64,000 bases of DNA from an uncultured candidate division Zixibacteria bacterium (GCA_937925655.1 CALAMC010000036.1:75537-139536), one strand, 5' to 3'; positions 43,569-52,790 are shown, numbered from the stretch's first letter. Numbers and translations: made by a program. The notes: generated by a model not told the origin, from the sequence alone.

Positions 43569-44422
43569 CGATCTTCTCCAATAACCTGGGTCGAGGTGTG
43601 TTCGGTCAGATCCACGCGGTGGTTTTTGCGTTCGAGATATTCTTCGAGCAACACCGCCACCCGATCAACCATGGCCGACAACCGGTCGGCGCCGCTATCG
43701 GGTTTATCGATGACGGCCACCAGCCCGGCCAGTTTCAGTGCGGCCAGTTTGGACAGAGCGTCGGTGCGGGGCAAATCCGAGGCGTCGGCGATTTCGCTTA
43801 TGGTTCGTCGCCCGTTGACCAGCGACAGGAGATTCCATTCTTCACTTTGCAGAGAAATCTCCTTTTTGCGTTCCGGCGGCGCGGGCGTGATAGTCAAAAC
43901 CTGGGAAAAATCGGGAACGGCTTCGCGAATACGATTGATTTCGTCCAGCCGGCGCAGGCCTTCAAGAATGACATTTTCGACCGACAGGCTGACGGTGATC
44001 TCCTCGTCGGTGGGAAACTGGTTTTCATAAAACTTAAACGACCCCGATTCCCAGGACAGAAGCGAATAGATTAGCTCCTCTATTTGCGAGCGAACGACCT
44101 CTTCCAGATCGGCCCGGTCGATGAATTTCTTTTCGAGCAATATTTGTCCCAGCCGCCGGGATGATTTCACCCGGGATTGCATGGAAACGGCTTCATCGAG
44201 TTGTCCGACGGTTATTCGTCCGCGGTCTTTGAGAAGCTGTCCGATGTGAAAAGTCTGTCTTGGCCCGTAGGCGTAAACAATCTGCCCCAGTTTAAAATAA
44301 ATCATGACAATATCGTCATCTTTTTGAATCCCGAGGGTGCCCGATTTTCGGGTATTGGCAATCAGTTGAAATATCTCGGGAAGCGTAAAGCGTCCTATTT
44401 TTCCCTGCAATGCCTGGTCCAT
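43565..44422 (-). CDS. DUF4388 domain protein
   Basis: A 285-residue protein. The N-terminal 110 residues are a DUF4388/PATAN-like domain (MDQALQGKIGRFTLPEIFQLIANTRKSGTLGI), found in proteins next to gliding-motility or signalling genes. A second, similar unit with ITVGQLDEAVSMQSRVKSSRRLGQILLEKKFIDRADL in the middle resembles the type II/IV secretion N-terminal fold, and a winged-helix-like segment (NLLSLVNGRRTISEIADASDLPRTD) ends it. The ATG at 44422 follows AGGAG; the longer frame lacks one. First gene of the small operon. Confidence 0.8.
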   Translation of the reverse strand: MDQALQGKIGRFTLPEIFQLIANTRKSGTLGIQKDDDIVMIYFKLGQIVYAYGPRQTFHIGQLLKDRGRITVGQLDEAVSMQSRVKSSRRLGQILLEKKFIDRADLEEVVRSQIEELIYSLLSWESGSFKFYENQFPTDEEITVSLSVENVILEGLRRLDEINRIREAVPDFSQVLTITPAPPERKKEISLQSEEWNLLSLVNGRRTISEIADASDLPRTDALSKLAALKLAGLVAVIDKPDSGADRLSAMVDRVAVLLEEYLERKNHRVDLTEHTSTQVIGEDR

Positions 44423-44630
44423 GAGTACTCCTGATTTACATTCGGAATAAGAATATATTTGATACAAGCGTTTGTCAAATAATGTTTTTGAGGAGTAAGA
44501 GTTTTTCAAGTTTTTTCAAATCCCACCTTGCATAATGTTGTTTTGTCATGCCTCTCCACTTCCGGACCAACAGAAACTATTGGCGTTCGTAAATCCTGAA
44601 ATCCATTTGATGATTACAGAGGGAATCAAA

Positions 44631-44990
44631 ATGATTAAGACCGATTTAATGGATGGGCTGTTTGAGGCCATCGACCGTTCCGACGCGGAGAAATTCTCCG
44701 TCTTTTTGGCCGATGATGTCACTTTCCGGTTCGGCAACGCCGCGCCGGTTGGCGGCAAAGCCCAGGTCAAAGAGGTTGTCGGCGGCTTTTTCGCGAGCAT
44801 TAAGACGCTTCGGCACCAAATTCATGATACCTGGTCGGTCAATAATGCCATTGTTTGTCATGGGATGGTGACATATACCCGTCACGACGGCTCCACGCTG
44901 ACCGTGCCGTTTGCCAATATCTTTAAAATGAAGGGCGAACTGATCAAGGATTATTTGATTTTCGCGGATACATCGGAATTATATAAATAA
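44631..44990 (+). CDS. SnoaL/NTF2-like protein
   Basis: A 119-residue single-domain NTF2-like protein: the LFEAIDRSDAEKFSVFLADDVTFRFGNAAP opening and the later GMVTYTRHDGSTLTVPFANIFKMKGELI strands form the cone-shaped fold. Family members are small isomerases, hydrolases or binding proteins. A GAGGG sequence sits eight bases before the ATG at 44631; upstream in-frame starts lack one. Stand-alone; it ends 12 bases before the lptC stop in convergent orientation. Substrate unknown. Confidence 0.82.
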   Translation: MIKTDLMDGLFEAIDRSDAEKFSVFLADDVTFRFGNAAPVGGKAQVKEVVGGFFASIKTLRHQIHDTWSVNNAIVCHGMVTYTRHDGSTLTVPFANIFKMKGELIKDYLIFADTSELYK

Positions 44991-45001
44991 GCTTATAATG
45001 C

Positions 45002-45565
45002 CTATTCTATAAACGGCTCGATATTGATCATCGAACCGGACACCTGGCGTTTAAGCGACCAGTTGCCCAGCTTGGGGTCGGCCTCGAAACCATAACCCAT
45101 CACGGTATCGCCGACACTGGTTATAATTATCACGAAGCTGTCGGTCGTGATTAAATTTCGTCCCGAATTGTAATTAAGATGAGCCGAATTCAGGCGGGCG
45201 CTGTCATCGCTTATGATACGAACATGACCGTAAACATCCATGAGGTTGACTTCCTCGCGAATCAGCCCGCTGTCGGAAACAAGGTGCGATTTTTGGGCGC
45301 CCGTGGAATCGAAAAAGAACACTTCCAGTTGCCAGGCCAGGGTAGAATCCTGCTTTTCGTATTTTTCTATATAACCGGCCTTAATATCGGTCGTGACGCG
45401 GTTTTTATCATAAAGGAATATATGGGCATTGCGGAATTGCTGGTCGGGGCGCATGGCTGTGGAATCGGCGGCGGCAGTGCGGCCGACTCCGGGAGCCTTG
45501 ATTTCCGGGTCGTCGCCGCAAGAAATTAATAAAATAAAGGTTGCGAATATCAGCCATAGCTTCAT
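45002..45565 (-). CDS. lptC: LPS export protein LptC (lipoprotein form)
   Basis: A 187-residue protein with a lipobox (LLISC, Cys16) in place of the usual transmembrane helix, followed by the LptC beta-jellyroll: HIFLYDKNRVTTDIKAGYIEKYEK, VFFFDSTGAQKSHLVSDSG, then NLMDVYGHVRIISDDSARLNSAHLNYN. LptC passes LPS from LptBFG to LptA. lptA and lptB are not adjacent here. It starts inside the stop of the acyltransferase gene (overlap), last of the KDO/LPS operon. Confidence 0.88.
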   Translation of the reverse strand: MKLWLIFATFILLISCGDDPEIKAPGVGRTAAADSTAMRPDQQFRNAHIFLYDKNRVTTDIKAGYIEKYEKQDSTLAWQLEVFFFDSTGAQKSHLVSDSGLIREEVNLMDVYGHVRIISDDSARLNSAHLNYNSGRNLITTDSFVIIITSVGDTVMGYGFEADPKLGNWSLKRQVSGSMINIEPFIE

Positions 45566-46491
45566 GATATTGTTTCCTCAATATAAGTTATCGGTTGTTC
45601 GGGCCGGTTGTGCCAGCGGTTATGAATCCATATCCACTGGTCTTTATTTTCTTTTACGATTTTTTCCCAGATTCGTGTACATTCTTTCGTCAGATTATAC
45701 ACATCGTGTTCGAAATTTTCGGTTCTCTCGATTTTGATTTCCGGCCAGACTTTGATTTTATATCGGCTCCCGTTTCTAAGGCAGATTATCGGGACGACCG
45801 GCGTATCCGTCCTCAAGGCGAGGATCGATTGTCCGACCGGAGTATGCGACAGCCGCCCGAAAACCGGGATGAACATGCTACGGACCCGGAACGAATCGGT
45901 ATCCATCAAAACCCCCAGCATGCCGCCGTCTTTGAGCCAGCGCATCATCTCGCGCGGCGACTGACGGGTATCGAACACTTTCATGCCCATTTGTTCCCGG
46001 CCGGTGCGAATCAGTTCATCAAAGCGCGGGTCATATAGCCGTCGGCCAATCACGCCGACCTTGTAGCCCATCCGGGCGAAATGTACGGCCAGGAGTTCGA
46101 AATTTCCGATATGCCCGGTCGGGACGATAACGCCATGCCCTTTATTATAAACGGGGTCGAGATTCTCAAGACCTTCAATGTCGATCAGGTTTCTTAATTC
46201 GTCGTCGTAATGCCGGCGAATGCGGATGACATCGACGGCCATTTTCCCCATGTTTATGAAGCATTTGCGGGCAAGCGTCTTAAGCTGATTTTGACTTAAC
46301 TCGCGCCCGAAGGCCAAATAGGCGTTGCGCTGTGCCTTGAGCCGATCCCGACGGGAAAAGACATAAACCATATTGCCCAGAACCGCTCCGAAAAAAAGCG
46401 CCGCCGACCTCGGCAAAGTATTTAGAAGAAGCGCAGAAATTTTCACGACATTATAGACGAGCGTCCTTTTAAATTCCCTGGAAATGAACAT
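45562..46491 (-). CDS. Lipid A biosynthesis acyltransferase (LpxL/HtrB family)
   Basis: A 309-residue inner-membrane-associated acyltransferase that adds a secondary acyl chain to KDO-lipid IVA or a related lipid A precursor. The catalytic HxxxxD-like core appears as GHIGNFELLAVHFARMG, with SRREMMRWLKDGGMLGVLMD-type and VPVFGRLSHTPVGQ regions after it. Length fits. It lies between kdsD and lptC in the KDO operon, which supports this role over a phospholipid acyltransferase. Confidence 0.88.
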   Translation of the reverse strand: MFISREFKRTLVYNVVKISALLLNTLPRSAALFFGAVLGNMVYVFSRRDRLKAQRNAYLAFGRELSQNQLKTLARKCFINMGKMAVDVIRIRRHYDDELRNLIDIEGLENLDPVYNKGHGVIVPTGHIGNFELLAVHFARMGYKVGVIGRRLYDPRFDELIRTGREQMGMKVFDTRQSPREMMRWLKDGGMLGVLMDTDSFRVRSMFIPVFGRLSHTPVGQSILALRTDTPVVPIICLRNGSRYKIKVWPEIKIERTENFEHDVYNLTKECTRIWEKIVKENKDQWIWIHNRWHNRPEQPITYIEETIS

Positions 46492-46495
46492 GGCC

Positions 46496-47461
46496 TTAAA
46501 CCAGCTTTGATTTGAGAATATCGTGAAGATGAACGATCCCGACCGGGTGGCGCTCGCGGTCGATAACCGGCAGAACCGTGATGGAATGCTTTTCCATAAT
46601 GGACAGGGCCTTGTCCAGAATGGCTTCAGGGTTTATTGATTTCGGGTTTTTGATCATGACCTCGCTCATGGCGAACTTGAAAATATCATTCTCGCACTGG
46701 GTAAGCCGCCGCAGGTCGCCGTCGGTAAAAATTCCGGTGAGTTTTCCGGTTTTATCGACGACCAGCGTGCATCCCAGGCGTTTGCCGGTCATCTCGAATA
46801 TGGCCTCGCGGATTTTGGTTTCATCCGAGACAATCGGGATTTCCGAATTGACATGCATCAAGTCGGCCACCCGCATCAAAAGCCTTCGCCCCAACGAGCC
46901 TCCGGGATGAAGGAAGGCGAAATCCTCCGCGGAAAAATGGCGCTGTTTCAACAGGGCCACCGCCAGCGCGTCGCCCATAACCATGGCCGCCGTGGTCGAT
47001 GTAGTCGGCACCAGATTATTGGGACAGGCTTCGGAACCGACCGAACAATCGAGGATAATATCGCATTTGGCGGCCAGCGGTGAATCGGGCTGACCGGTGA
47101 GGAGAATTATTTCCACGCCGAGTCTTTTGACGGCCGGCAGAATCTGATAAAGCTCGTCGGTTGCGCCCGATTTGCTGATGGCGATCATGACATCATCATC
47201 ACGCACCATACCCAGGTCGCCATGTACCCCCTCGGCGGCATGAAGGAAAAATGATGAAATTCCGATGGAAGTCAGGGTCGCGGCGATTTTTTTGCCGATA
47301 ATGCCGGATTTACCCATACCGGTGACAATGACTCTTCCCTTGCACTCAAGGATTTTCTCGACGGCGTGGACGAAGTTTTCATCGAGCCGCCGGGCCAGGG
47401 CTTCAAGCTCCTGCGATTCTTTGCGAATGACTTCTTTTCCGGTTTCCAGAATCATGGCCAT
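46496..47461 (-). CDS. kdsD: D-arabinose-5-phosphate isomerase (KpsF/GutQ/KdsD)
   Basis: Converts ribulose-5-P to arabinose-5-P, the first step of KDO synthesis; 321 residues. The SIS sugar-isomerase domain (VIVTGMGKSGIIGKKIAATL, then AISKSGATDEL) is followed by two CBS domains (GDLMHVNSEIPIVSDETK..., EVMIKNPKSINPEA...). This matches E. coli KdsD in order and size. It is between kdsC and the acyltransferase. Confidence 0.95.
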   Translation of the reverse strand: MAMILETGKEVIRKESQELEALARRLDENFVHAVEKILECKGRVIVTGMGKSGIIGKKIAATLTSIGISSFFLHAAEGVHGDLGMVRDDDVMIAISKSGATDELYQILPAVKRLGVEIILLTGQPDSPLAAKCDIILDCSVGSEACPNNLVPTTSTTAAMVMGDALAVALLKQRHFSAEDFAFLHPGGSLGRRLLMRVADLMHVNSEIPIVSDETKIREAIFEMTGKRLGCTLVVDKTGKLTGIFTDGDLRRLTQCENDIFKFAMSEVMIKNPKSINPEAILDKALSIMEKHSITVLPVIDRERHPVGIVHLHDILKSKLV

Positions 47462-47467
47462 ATTAAC

Positions 47468-48016
47468 TTACTTATAAAGTGAAGCCGGGACAATATGACG
47501 GCTTTCAAAATAGACGGCCAGAATTTCGCACACCGCTCCCGAGCCGCCTTTGGCCTCGGTTACAAAATCAACTAATTCGATTAATTCCGGAGCGGCATCG
47601 CGCACAGCAATGGAAAGACCGACCTGTCGGGCCAGACCGATATCCAAAAGCTCATTGCCGACAAAAGCCACCTGATCGAGCGTCAATTTGAGCTTTTTCA
47701 ACAGTGGCTTTATTTGCTCGCGTTTGTCCATTCTGTCCTGTAAAACATGTTTGATTCCAAGGTCTTTCATGCGCGTGGTCGTGGCTTTTGACGGGCGTCC
47801 CGATATAACGGCAATTTCAAGCCCCAAACGCATTGCCATCACCATGTAAAAACCGTCGGATATATGGAATTTCTTCATTTCAAAACCGTCGGGTCCAAAA
47901 TATATATGGTCGTCGGTGAGAACCCCATCGACGTCGAGGGCCAGAAGTTTTATCGGCTCGAATCGTTTGACCAGCTGGCGGCGGGTAAGATGTTTCTTTT
48001 TTGTCGGGGCAGTCAT
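47468..48016 (-). CDS. kdsC: KDO-8-phosphate phosphatase
   Basis: A C0-type HAD phosphatase of 182 residues that dephosphorylates KDO-8-P. The nucleophile motif LLALDVDGVLTDDHIYF is near residues 25-41, VISGRPSKATTTR is motif II, and FVGNELLDIGLARQVG is motif III/IV. In other KdsC enzymes this last motif reads GDDxxD; here GNExxD, a small change. The ATG at 48016 sits just after the kdsA stop; nine more codons are possible but have no SD. Third step of the KDO pathway. Confidence 0.92.
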   Translation of the reverse strand: MTAPTKKKHLTRRQLVKRFEPIKLLALDVDGVLTDDHIYFGPDGFEMKKFHISDGFYMVMAMRLGLEIAVISGRPSKATTTRMKDLGIKHVLQDRMDKREQIKPLLKKLKLTLDQVAFVGNELLDIGLARQVGLSIAVRDAAPELIELVDFVTEAKGGSGAVCEILAVYFESRHIVPASLYK

Positions 48017-48020
48017 ATTG

Positions 48021-48830
48021 TTAATCTTCCCTGCGACTGCCATGAATGGCCAAAACCTGGGCGATTAAATCTTCCATCAGATCCAGACGAATCATCGAGG
48101 CGGCATCGCACAACGCTTTCGACGGTTCCGGGTGAGTTTCGACAAAAATACCGTCGATACCGATGGCCGCCGCGGCCCGGGCCATAGGTATGACGAATTG
48201 CGGCTGTCCGGAACTGTTGTGGCCCCCGCCGCCGGGCAATTGCAATGAGTGAGTGACATCATAAATGACCGGGTAACCGTACTTTTTCATCATAACAAAA
48301 GAGCGGAAATCGACTACCAGATTATGATAGCCAAAGGAACTGCCGCGCTCGGTGAGCATGACTTTTTTTGTGCCGGCTTTGGCGGCAATTTTATCCATAT
48401 CCTCGGGCGCGACAAACTGGCCCTTTTTGATATTAATCCATTTGCCGGTGGCGGCCGCCGTACGAACCAGCTCGGTTTGACGGCATAAGAAGGCCGGGAT
48501 TTGCAATATATCGGCCACGCGGGAGACCTCGGCAATTTCCGACGTCTCATGGACATCGGTCAAGATGGGCAGGTGAAACTTTGTTTTAACGGCGGCAAGC
48601 ACCTCCAATCCGAAAGATATCCCGTGTCCCGAAAACGATTCCCCCGAAAGACGGTTGGCTTTGGCATAGGATGACTTGAATATGACTGGCACATCGAATT
48701 GCGTCGAGAGCGCCGTCAGCCTTTCGGCCACTTCAAAGCATAAATCCTTCGATTCTATGGCGCACGGCCCGGCGATGAAGAAAAACTTGCCGGAATTAAT
48801 TATCTGGTCAATGGTGGTCATGGGCGTCAT
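48021..48830 (-). CDS. kdsA: 3-deoxy-8-phosphooctulonate synthase
   Basis: Condenses arabinose-5-P and phosphoenolpyruvate to KDO-8-P; 269 residues. Key segments: FIAGPCAIESKDLCFEVAERL, FKSSYAKANRLSGESFSGHG, ILTDVHETSEIAEV, ITDRG-like LTERGSSFGYHNLVVD and DVTHSLQLPG. The Cys in the GPCAIES segment and in PAFLCRQ is conserved. It begins the KDO operon directly after the DUF4430 lipoprotein gene. Confidence 0.97.
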   Translation of the reverse strand: MTPMTTIDQIINSGKFFFIAGPCAIESKDLCFEVAERLTALSTQFDVPVIFKSSYAKANRLSGESFSGHGISFGLEVLAAVKTKFHLPILTDVHETSEIAEVSRVADILQIPAFLCRQTELVRTAAATGKWINIKKGQFVAPEDMDKIAAKAGTKKVMLTERGSSFGYHNLVVDFRSFVMMKKYGYPVIYDVTHSLQLPGGGGHNSSGQPQFVIPMARAAAAIGIDGIFVETHPEPSKALCDAASMIRLDLMEDLIAQVLAIHGSRRED

Positions 48831-49193
48831 TTATGGTTTCCTGAAGTGCCATTTGATAAGGTCGCCTTTTTTGGTAATGTATTTATCGCTGGCGGTGTTG
48901 ACGGTGCTGTCGTTGACGGTAAACAGCCACCAGTAGCCGTTGCCGGAGGCTACCGAGTCGATGGCCCGGACAAATGTCCCCATCGCGCTTTCATAGGATT
49001 CCACCGAATGCCTTTCCAGAGTCAGTTCCAGCACGGACGTGCCGTCACGGCCGTCTATTTCAATAGTCAGACTATCCGACTGCTGGGGCACAGCGGCCTT
49101 TTTGGCGGCCGGTTCATGGCTTCCGCAGCCGGCCAACAATATAATCAACGCCAAAACAACCGGGGGGGTCATCGAATTTTGCGCAAAAATCAT
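48831..49193 (-). CDS. DUF4430-type lipoprotein
   Basis: A 120-residue lipoprotein with a lipobox (ILLAGCG). The mature part is a small beta-grasp-like unit with YWWLFTVNDSTVNTASDKYITKKGDLIKW, the DUF4430 (transcobalamin-like) pattern. GGAG lies nine bases before the ATG at 49193; a longer frame starts at 49208. It stands at the head of the KDO operon (adjacent to the kdsA start), but a direct role in LPS is not known for the family; substrate binding is only a guess. Confidence 0.75.
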   Translation of the reverse strand: MIFAQNSMTPPVVLALIILLAGCGSHEPAAKKAAVPQQSDSLTIEIDGRDGTSVLELTLERHSVESYESAMGTFVRAIDSVASGNGYWWLFTVNDSTVNTASDKYITKKGDLIKWHFRKP

Positions 49194-49208
49194 AAATTGT
49201 TTCTCCAT

Positions 49209-49316
49209 TTTGGCCGGCGCATAAGATAAATTATTCTCATCCTATTGTCAAAGTTTCGTTTTTGGATGGATTCGCAGATTAAACGCCCTTGACGGTTATT
49301 CGTCATTAATCATAAT
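49209..49316. other. Divergent spacer before the permease remnant
   Basis: About 108 AT-leaning bases between the DUF4430 gene and the permease fragment. I see no clear promoter or RNA here. Confidence 0.4.
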
Positions 49317-49451
49317 ATGTTTGAGACGCCGAAACAAAATCCTGCGCCAGGCGTAATCTCCATTATAGCAATAGTCGCCTTTCTGTCAGGATTTTTTCCG
49401 GCCCGCAAAGCGGCATCTCTGGAGCCGGTTAAAGCCTTAAAATTATTTTAA
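49317..49451 (+). pseudogene. Truncated ABC-permease C-terminus (FtsX/MacB type)
   Basis: Encodes a 44-residue frame ending AFLSGFFPARKAASLEPVKALKLF, which is the end of a FtsX-domain permease (compare FLSGLFPAMKASSVDPVQSLRYE at the end of the next gene). The preceding ~20 residues (FETPKQNPAPGVISIIA) also fit the last periplasmic loop and helix. Nothing upstream continues the frame. It stops six bases before the intact permease start, so an earlier tandem permease gene has lost its 5' part. Confidence 0.82.
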
Positions 49452-49457
49452 CGTGCT

Positions 49458-50741
49458 ATGAGACCATCAGTCATAATCAACGTATTCCTGCGGGATTTTC
49501 GTAAACAGCGCAAGAGGATGAGCCTGACGTTATTGGCCATACTCTGGGGGACGTTCTCAATCATGCTTTTGCTGGCCTTTGGCGAAGGTTTGAAATACCA
49601 AATGAAACACGGGACAAGAGGGTTGGGCGAAGGGATAGTAATAGTCTGGGGCGGCCAGACCTCCATTCCTTTTGAAGGTTTTGGCAAAGGCCGCCATATA
49701 CCTCTGGTGCCTGATGACATTGATTATATCCGGCAACGGATGCCGGAGCTGGAGGCGGTTTCGGGAGAATATATCCGCTGGGGAGCGACGGTGAAGTTCA
49801 AGGATAAAGTGTTGAGCGAGCGGATTAACGGCCTTTTCCCTGATTATGAGCAATTGCGCAACTTCATTCCCCAAATGGGCGGACGATTTATCAATGGGGC
49901 CGATATCGAGAAACGCCGCCGGGTCGCCTTTCTGGGGGATAGGACCTATGAACGTCTGTTCTCCGGCGGTTCGACCGACGCCAGCGGAAAGGAATCGCAA
50001 CCGCTCGATCCGGTCGGCCAGACAATTGAAATCGGCGGGACCCCTTTCTTGGTGATTGGGGTCATGCAACATAAAATGCAGGGGAGCTCTTATCAGGGCC
50101 GCGATGAGGATGTTATCGCCATTCCCGCGAGCACGTTTGTGGCATTATTCGGGGATCCCTATCTGGATAATATTATTTACAAACCGTCAGACAAGGGCGA
50201 CTACAAGGGTGCGGAAAAGCGGCTGTTCGAGGTCATGGGGGCCAAACATAAGTTTCATCCTGACGATGAATCCGCCTTGTGGACCTGGGACATCATGGAA
50301 GAGGAAAAGGAAGAAGAAATGATCGCATTCGGGATACAGCTGTTTCTCGGTATGATCGGGGCGCTGACGCTAATTATCGCCGGGGTCGGCGTGGCCAATA
50401 TCATGTACGTTTCGGTCCGGGAAAGAACCCGTGAAATCGGCATCAAGATGGCGCTTGGAGCGCGGCGAATATATATACTGGTGCAATTCGTGCTGGAAGC
50501 GCTGTGGATCACGCTTTTCGGCGGAGCCCTGGGAATGGCCATGGCTTATGTATTAACCGAGGCTTTCAGGCGTGTCGAAATTGATTCGGAAGCCATCAGT
50601 TTCATGGGCAAGCCGACGGTTTCGCTGGAAATCGGAATTATTGTCACCCTGATTCTGGGAATAATCGGGTTTTTATCCGGACTGTTCCCGGCCATGAAGG
50701 CTTCCTCGGTGGACCCGGTGCAATCATTGAGATATGAATAG
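49458..50741 (+). CDS. MacB/FtsX-type ABC transporter permease
   Basis: A 427-residue permease: an N-terminal helix (MSLTLLAILWGTFSIMLLLAF), a ~240-residue periplasmic MacB-PCD domain, then three helices of the FtsX domain (IQLFLGMIGALTLIIAGVGVANIMYVSV, IYILVQFVLEALWITLFGG, EIGIIVTLILGIIGFLSGLFP) and the cytoplasmic end PAMKASSVDPVQSLRYE. This is the four-helix mechanotransmitter architecture used for drug, peptide or lipoprotein export. Its ATPase follows at once. The remnant before it suggests a former tandem arrangement. Confidence 0.92.
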   Translation: MRPSVIINVFLRDFRKQRKRMSLTLLAILWGTFSIMLLLAFGEGLKYQMKHGTRGLGEGIVIVWGGQTSIPFEGFGKGRHIPLVPDDIDYIRQRMPELEAVSGEYIRWGATVKFKDKVLSERINGLFPDYEQLRNFIPQMGGRFINGADIEKRRRVAFLGDRTYERLFSGGSTDASGKESQPLDPVGQTIEIGGTPFLVIGVMQHKMQGSSYQGRDEDVIAIPASTFVALFGDPYLDNIIYKPSDKGDYKGAEKRLFEVMGAKHKFHPDDESALWTWDIMEEEKEEEMIAFGIQLFLGMIGALTLIIAGVGVANIMYVSVRERTREIGIKMALGARRIYILVQFVLEALWITLFGGALGMAMAYVLTEAFRRVEIDSEAISFMGKPTVSLEIGIIVTLILGIIGFLSGLFPAMKASSVDPVQSLRYE

Positions 50742-50768
50742 GAAAACCCGAATCGACAAGGATATAAA

Positions 50769-51449
50769 ATGCTGAAAATGTCCAACATCCACAAAGTCTA
50801 TAAAACCGGCCATGTCGAATTCCGTGCTCTCAAAGGTATTAATATAGAAATCAAGGACAATGAATACGTCTCGATCATGGGCCCGTCGGGGTCGGGAAAA
50901 TCGACACTCATGAATATCATGGGTTGTCTGGATGTTCCCTCGGAAGGCGATTATACGTTCGATGATCGGCCGGTCAGAAATTTAACGCCCAATCAACTGG
51001 CCGAAATTCGCAATCGCAAGGTGGGCTTTGTATTTCAGGCGTTTAATCTTCTGCCCTATGCCACCGCCGCCGAAAATGTCGAAATCCCCCTGCTCTTTGC
51101 CGGGATGAAATCAAAAGCGCGTCGCCTGCGGGTTACCGAAGTATTGAGCTCGGTCGGGCTGGCCGATAAAATGGATAATAAACCGACCGAATTATCCGGC
51201 GGCGAAATGCAACGGGTGGCGATTGCCCGGGCGCTGGCCAACAGACCCAACCTGATTCTGGCCGATGAGCCGACGGGTAATCTCGACAGCGCTTCCGGAA
51301 CGGAAATTATCAAGCTACTCGATGAAATGCACGCGCAGGGGCACACCATAATCATTATCACCCACGACCAGAGTATCGGTAATCATACCCAGCGAATAAT
51401 CAAACTCAAAGACGGCATGGTTTTTAACGGAAACGGCAGTCCGGCTTAG
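50769..51449 (+). CDS. ABC transporter ATP-binding protein (MacB/LolD type)
   Basis: An ATPase of 226 residues. Walker A GPSGSGKST is at residues 38-46, the Q-loop in VFQAFNLLPYATA, the ABC signature LSGGEMQRVA, and Walker B NLILADEPTGNLDS. All residues are intact, and it belongs to the MacB/LolD/FtsE group that pairs with FtsX-like permeases. It is 28 bases after the permease, so together they are a complete transporter. A membrane-fusion protein gene is not present here. Confidence 0.94.
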   Translation: MLKMSNIHKVYKTGHVEFRALKGINIEIKDNEYVSIMGPSGSGKSTLMNIMGCLDVPSEGDYTFDDRPVRNLTPNQLAEIRNRKVGFVFQAFNLLPYATAAENVEIPLLFAGMKSKARRLRVTEVLSSVGLADKMDNKPTELSGGEMQRVAIARALANRPNLILADEPTGNLDSASGTEIIKLLDEMHAQGHTIIIITHDQSIGNHTQRIIKLKDGMVFNGNGSPA

Positions 51450-51517
51450 TTTCGGGGATTTAATCGGTTACAGTTTGGTCTTGCTTTCCATGCGGAATCT
51501 TTGCAGATTAGGTTCCG

Positions 51518-52726
51518 ATGAAGAAATTACATTTATTATTTTTCGAAACCGTTATGGCGGCGGTGATTTTAATGATTCCGGTGGCGGGTCAGGATGCGAG
51601 CGATACGCAAAATATCTCGCCGGCAGACTCGACGTTCAGTCAACCGGATTCGATTTATTTGCGTTCGAATCTTCCCCGTGTCAGTTTAACCACCGACAAT
51701 TTTTTCCTGCAGCGAGCCTTTTATCCGGATTTGTATAAAAGCGAGTTTGATGTAAAAAACGACCTGCGCAAAATTTCCGGCGGTGATTCCGCCCTGATGG
51801 CGCGCTGGGACGGCCTGGGAATGCGGATTCTTGGTATTATCGAAAATCTTTCCGGGGTGAAATGGGTCGAGCGGGGATGCGACATCCATTTGCTTCGCTA
51901 TCTTCCGGTGGAATTCATGTATGACCCGCTGGCTCTGCCGATGGAAGGCATCAGGCGCCAGTCATTTATCGAGGCCGCTCCGGGGGGATTGTATCGCTTT
52001 TTCAATCTCATTCGCATTCTGGCGGGAAGGAATCTGATGCAACTTGGTCAGGGGCAATATGCCGGCTCGGGCGTCAGACGGCACCCTCTGCTGGAACAAT
52101 CACAATACCGTTTCGACGTCATGACATTGATTCTGGCCGTGGCGGTAGCGGAACAGGTTATTCCCCCCGACAGCCTGGGTCTTATTTTGTCATCGGAAAC
52201 TTTTAAGGCCCGCAATCCCGGTCTTGAAATTTATCGCAACCATTTTCGAAGTAGCTGGAAATTGAGCGCGCAGACGCCGTTGCTATATTATATAACCCGG
52301 GAATCGGCATATTCACCTCTGGTCGAATTGACCAAAGCACCCCGGGTGCGGCAGGTCAAACCACGGGCACAGGGCGACCGGGAACAAACGAGACTTTCCG
52401 CCGGCGGCGGACGGCTTGGCTTTTCTGTGGCCAGAACATCGCGGGGATATCTTGAAGTTATCGATATCGATACCCTGGGTCTGGCTTACGCCAACGGTCT
52501 GATGGTCGGTGACCAGATCAAACGAGTCAACGGCGAATATCCGCGCAATGCACGCGAGCTCATGGCCAAGATACTTAATAAGATCGATACCGACGGGGTT
52601 TATATGCTGGTGGCTCGGGGAAGCGGAGAAATCGGGGTATTGATGGTGCCGGTGCAGGATATGCCGAAGGAAGGATTGGCTCCCCGCGAGACTACTCCCC
52701 GCAGTCGAACTTTCCCGAATAATTGA
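51518..52726 (+). CDS. Exported protein with C-terminal PDZ domain
   Basis: A 402-residue protein with a signal peptide (AVILMIPVAGQD). The N-terminal 290 residues are mostly helical and I do not recognise them. The last ~100 residues form a PDZ-like domain (GGGRLGFSVARTSRGYLEVIDIDTLGLAYANGLMVGDQIKRVNG) with the usual substrate-binding GLxxGD segment. No protease domain is attached. It may be a periplasmic regulator or scaffold. A gap of about 70 bases follows the ABC ATPase on the same strand, so cotranscription is possible. Confidence 0.78.
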   Translation: MKKLHLLFFETVMAAVILMIPVAGQDASDTQNISPADSTFSQPDSIYLRSNLPRVSLTTDNFFLQRAFYPDLYKSEFDVKNDLRKISGGDSALMARWDGLGMRILGIIENLSGVKWVERGCDIHLLRYLPVEFMYDPLALPMEGIRRQSFIEAAPGGLYRFFNLIRILAGRNLMQLGQGQYAGSGVRRHPLLEQSQYRFDVMTLILAVAVAEQVIPPDSLGLILSSETFKARNPGLEIYRNHFRSSWKLSAQTPLLYYITRESAYSPLVELTKAPRVRQVKPRAQGDREQTRLSAGGGRLGFSVARTSRGYLEVIDIDTLGLAYANGLMVGDQIKRVNGEYPRNARELMAKILNKIDTDGVYMLVARGSGEIGVLMVPVQDMPKEGLAPRETTPRSRTFPNN

Positions 52727-52790
52727 TGCCGACTCACGGCTTTTTATTTTCGTATAATTTCTGCATTCCTGTTTTTTCGAAAGGATAAAA

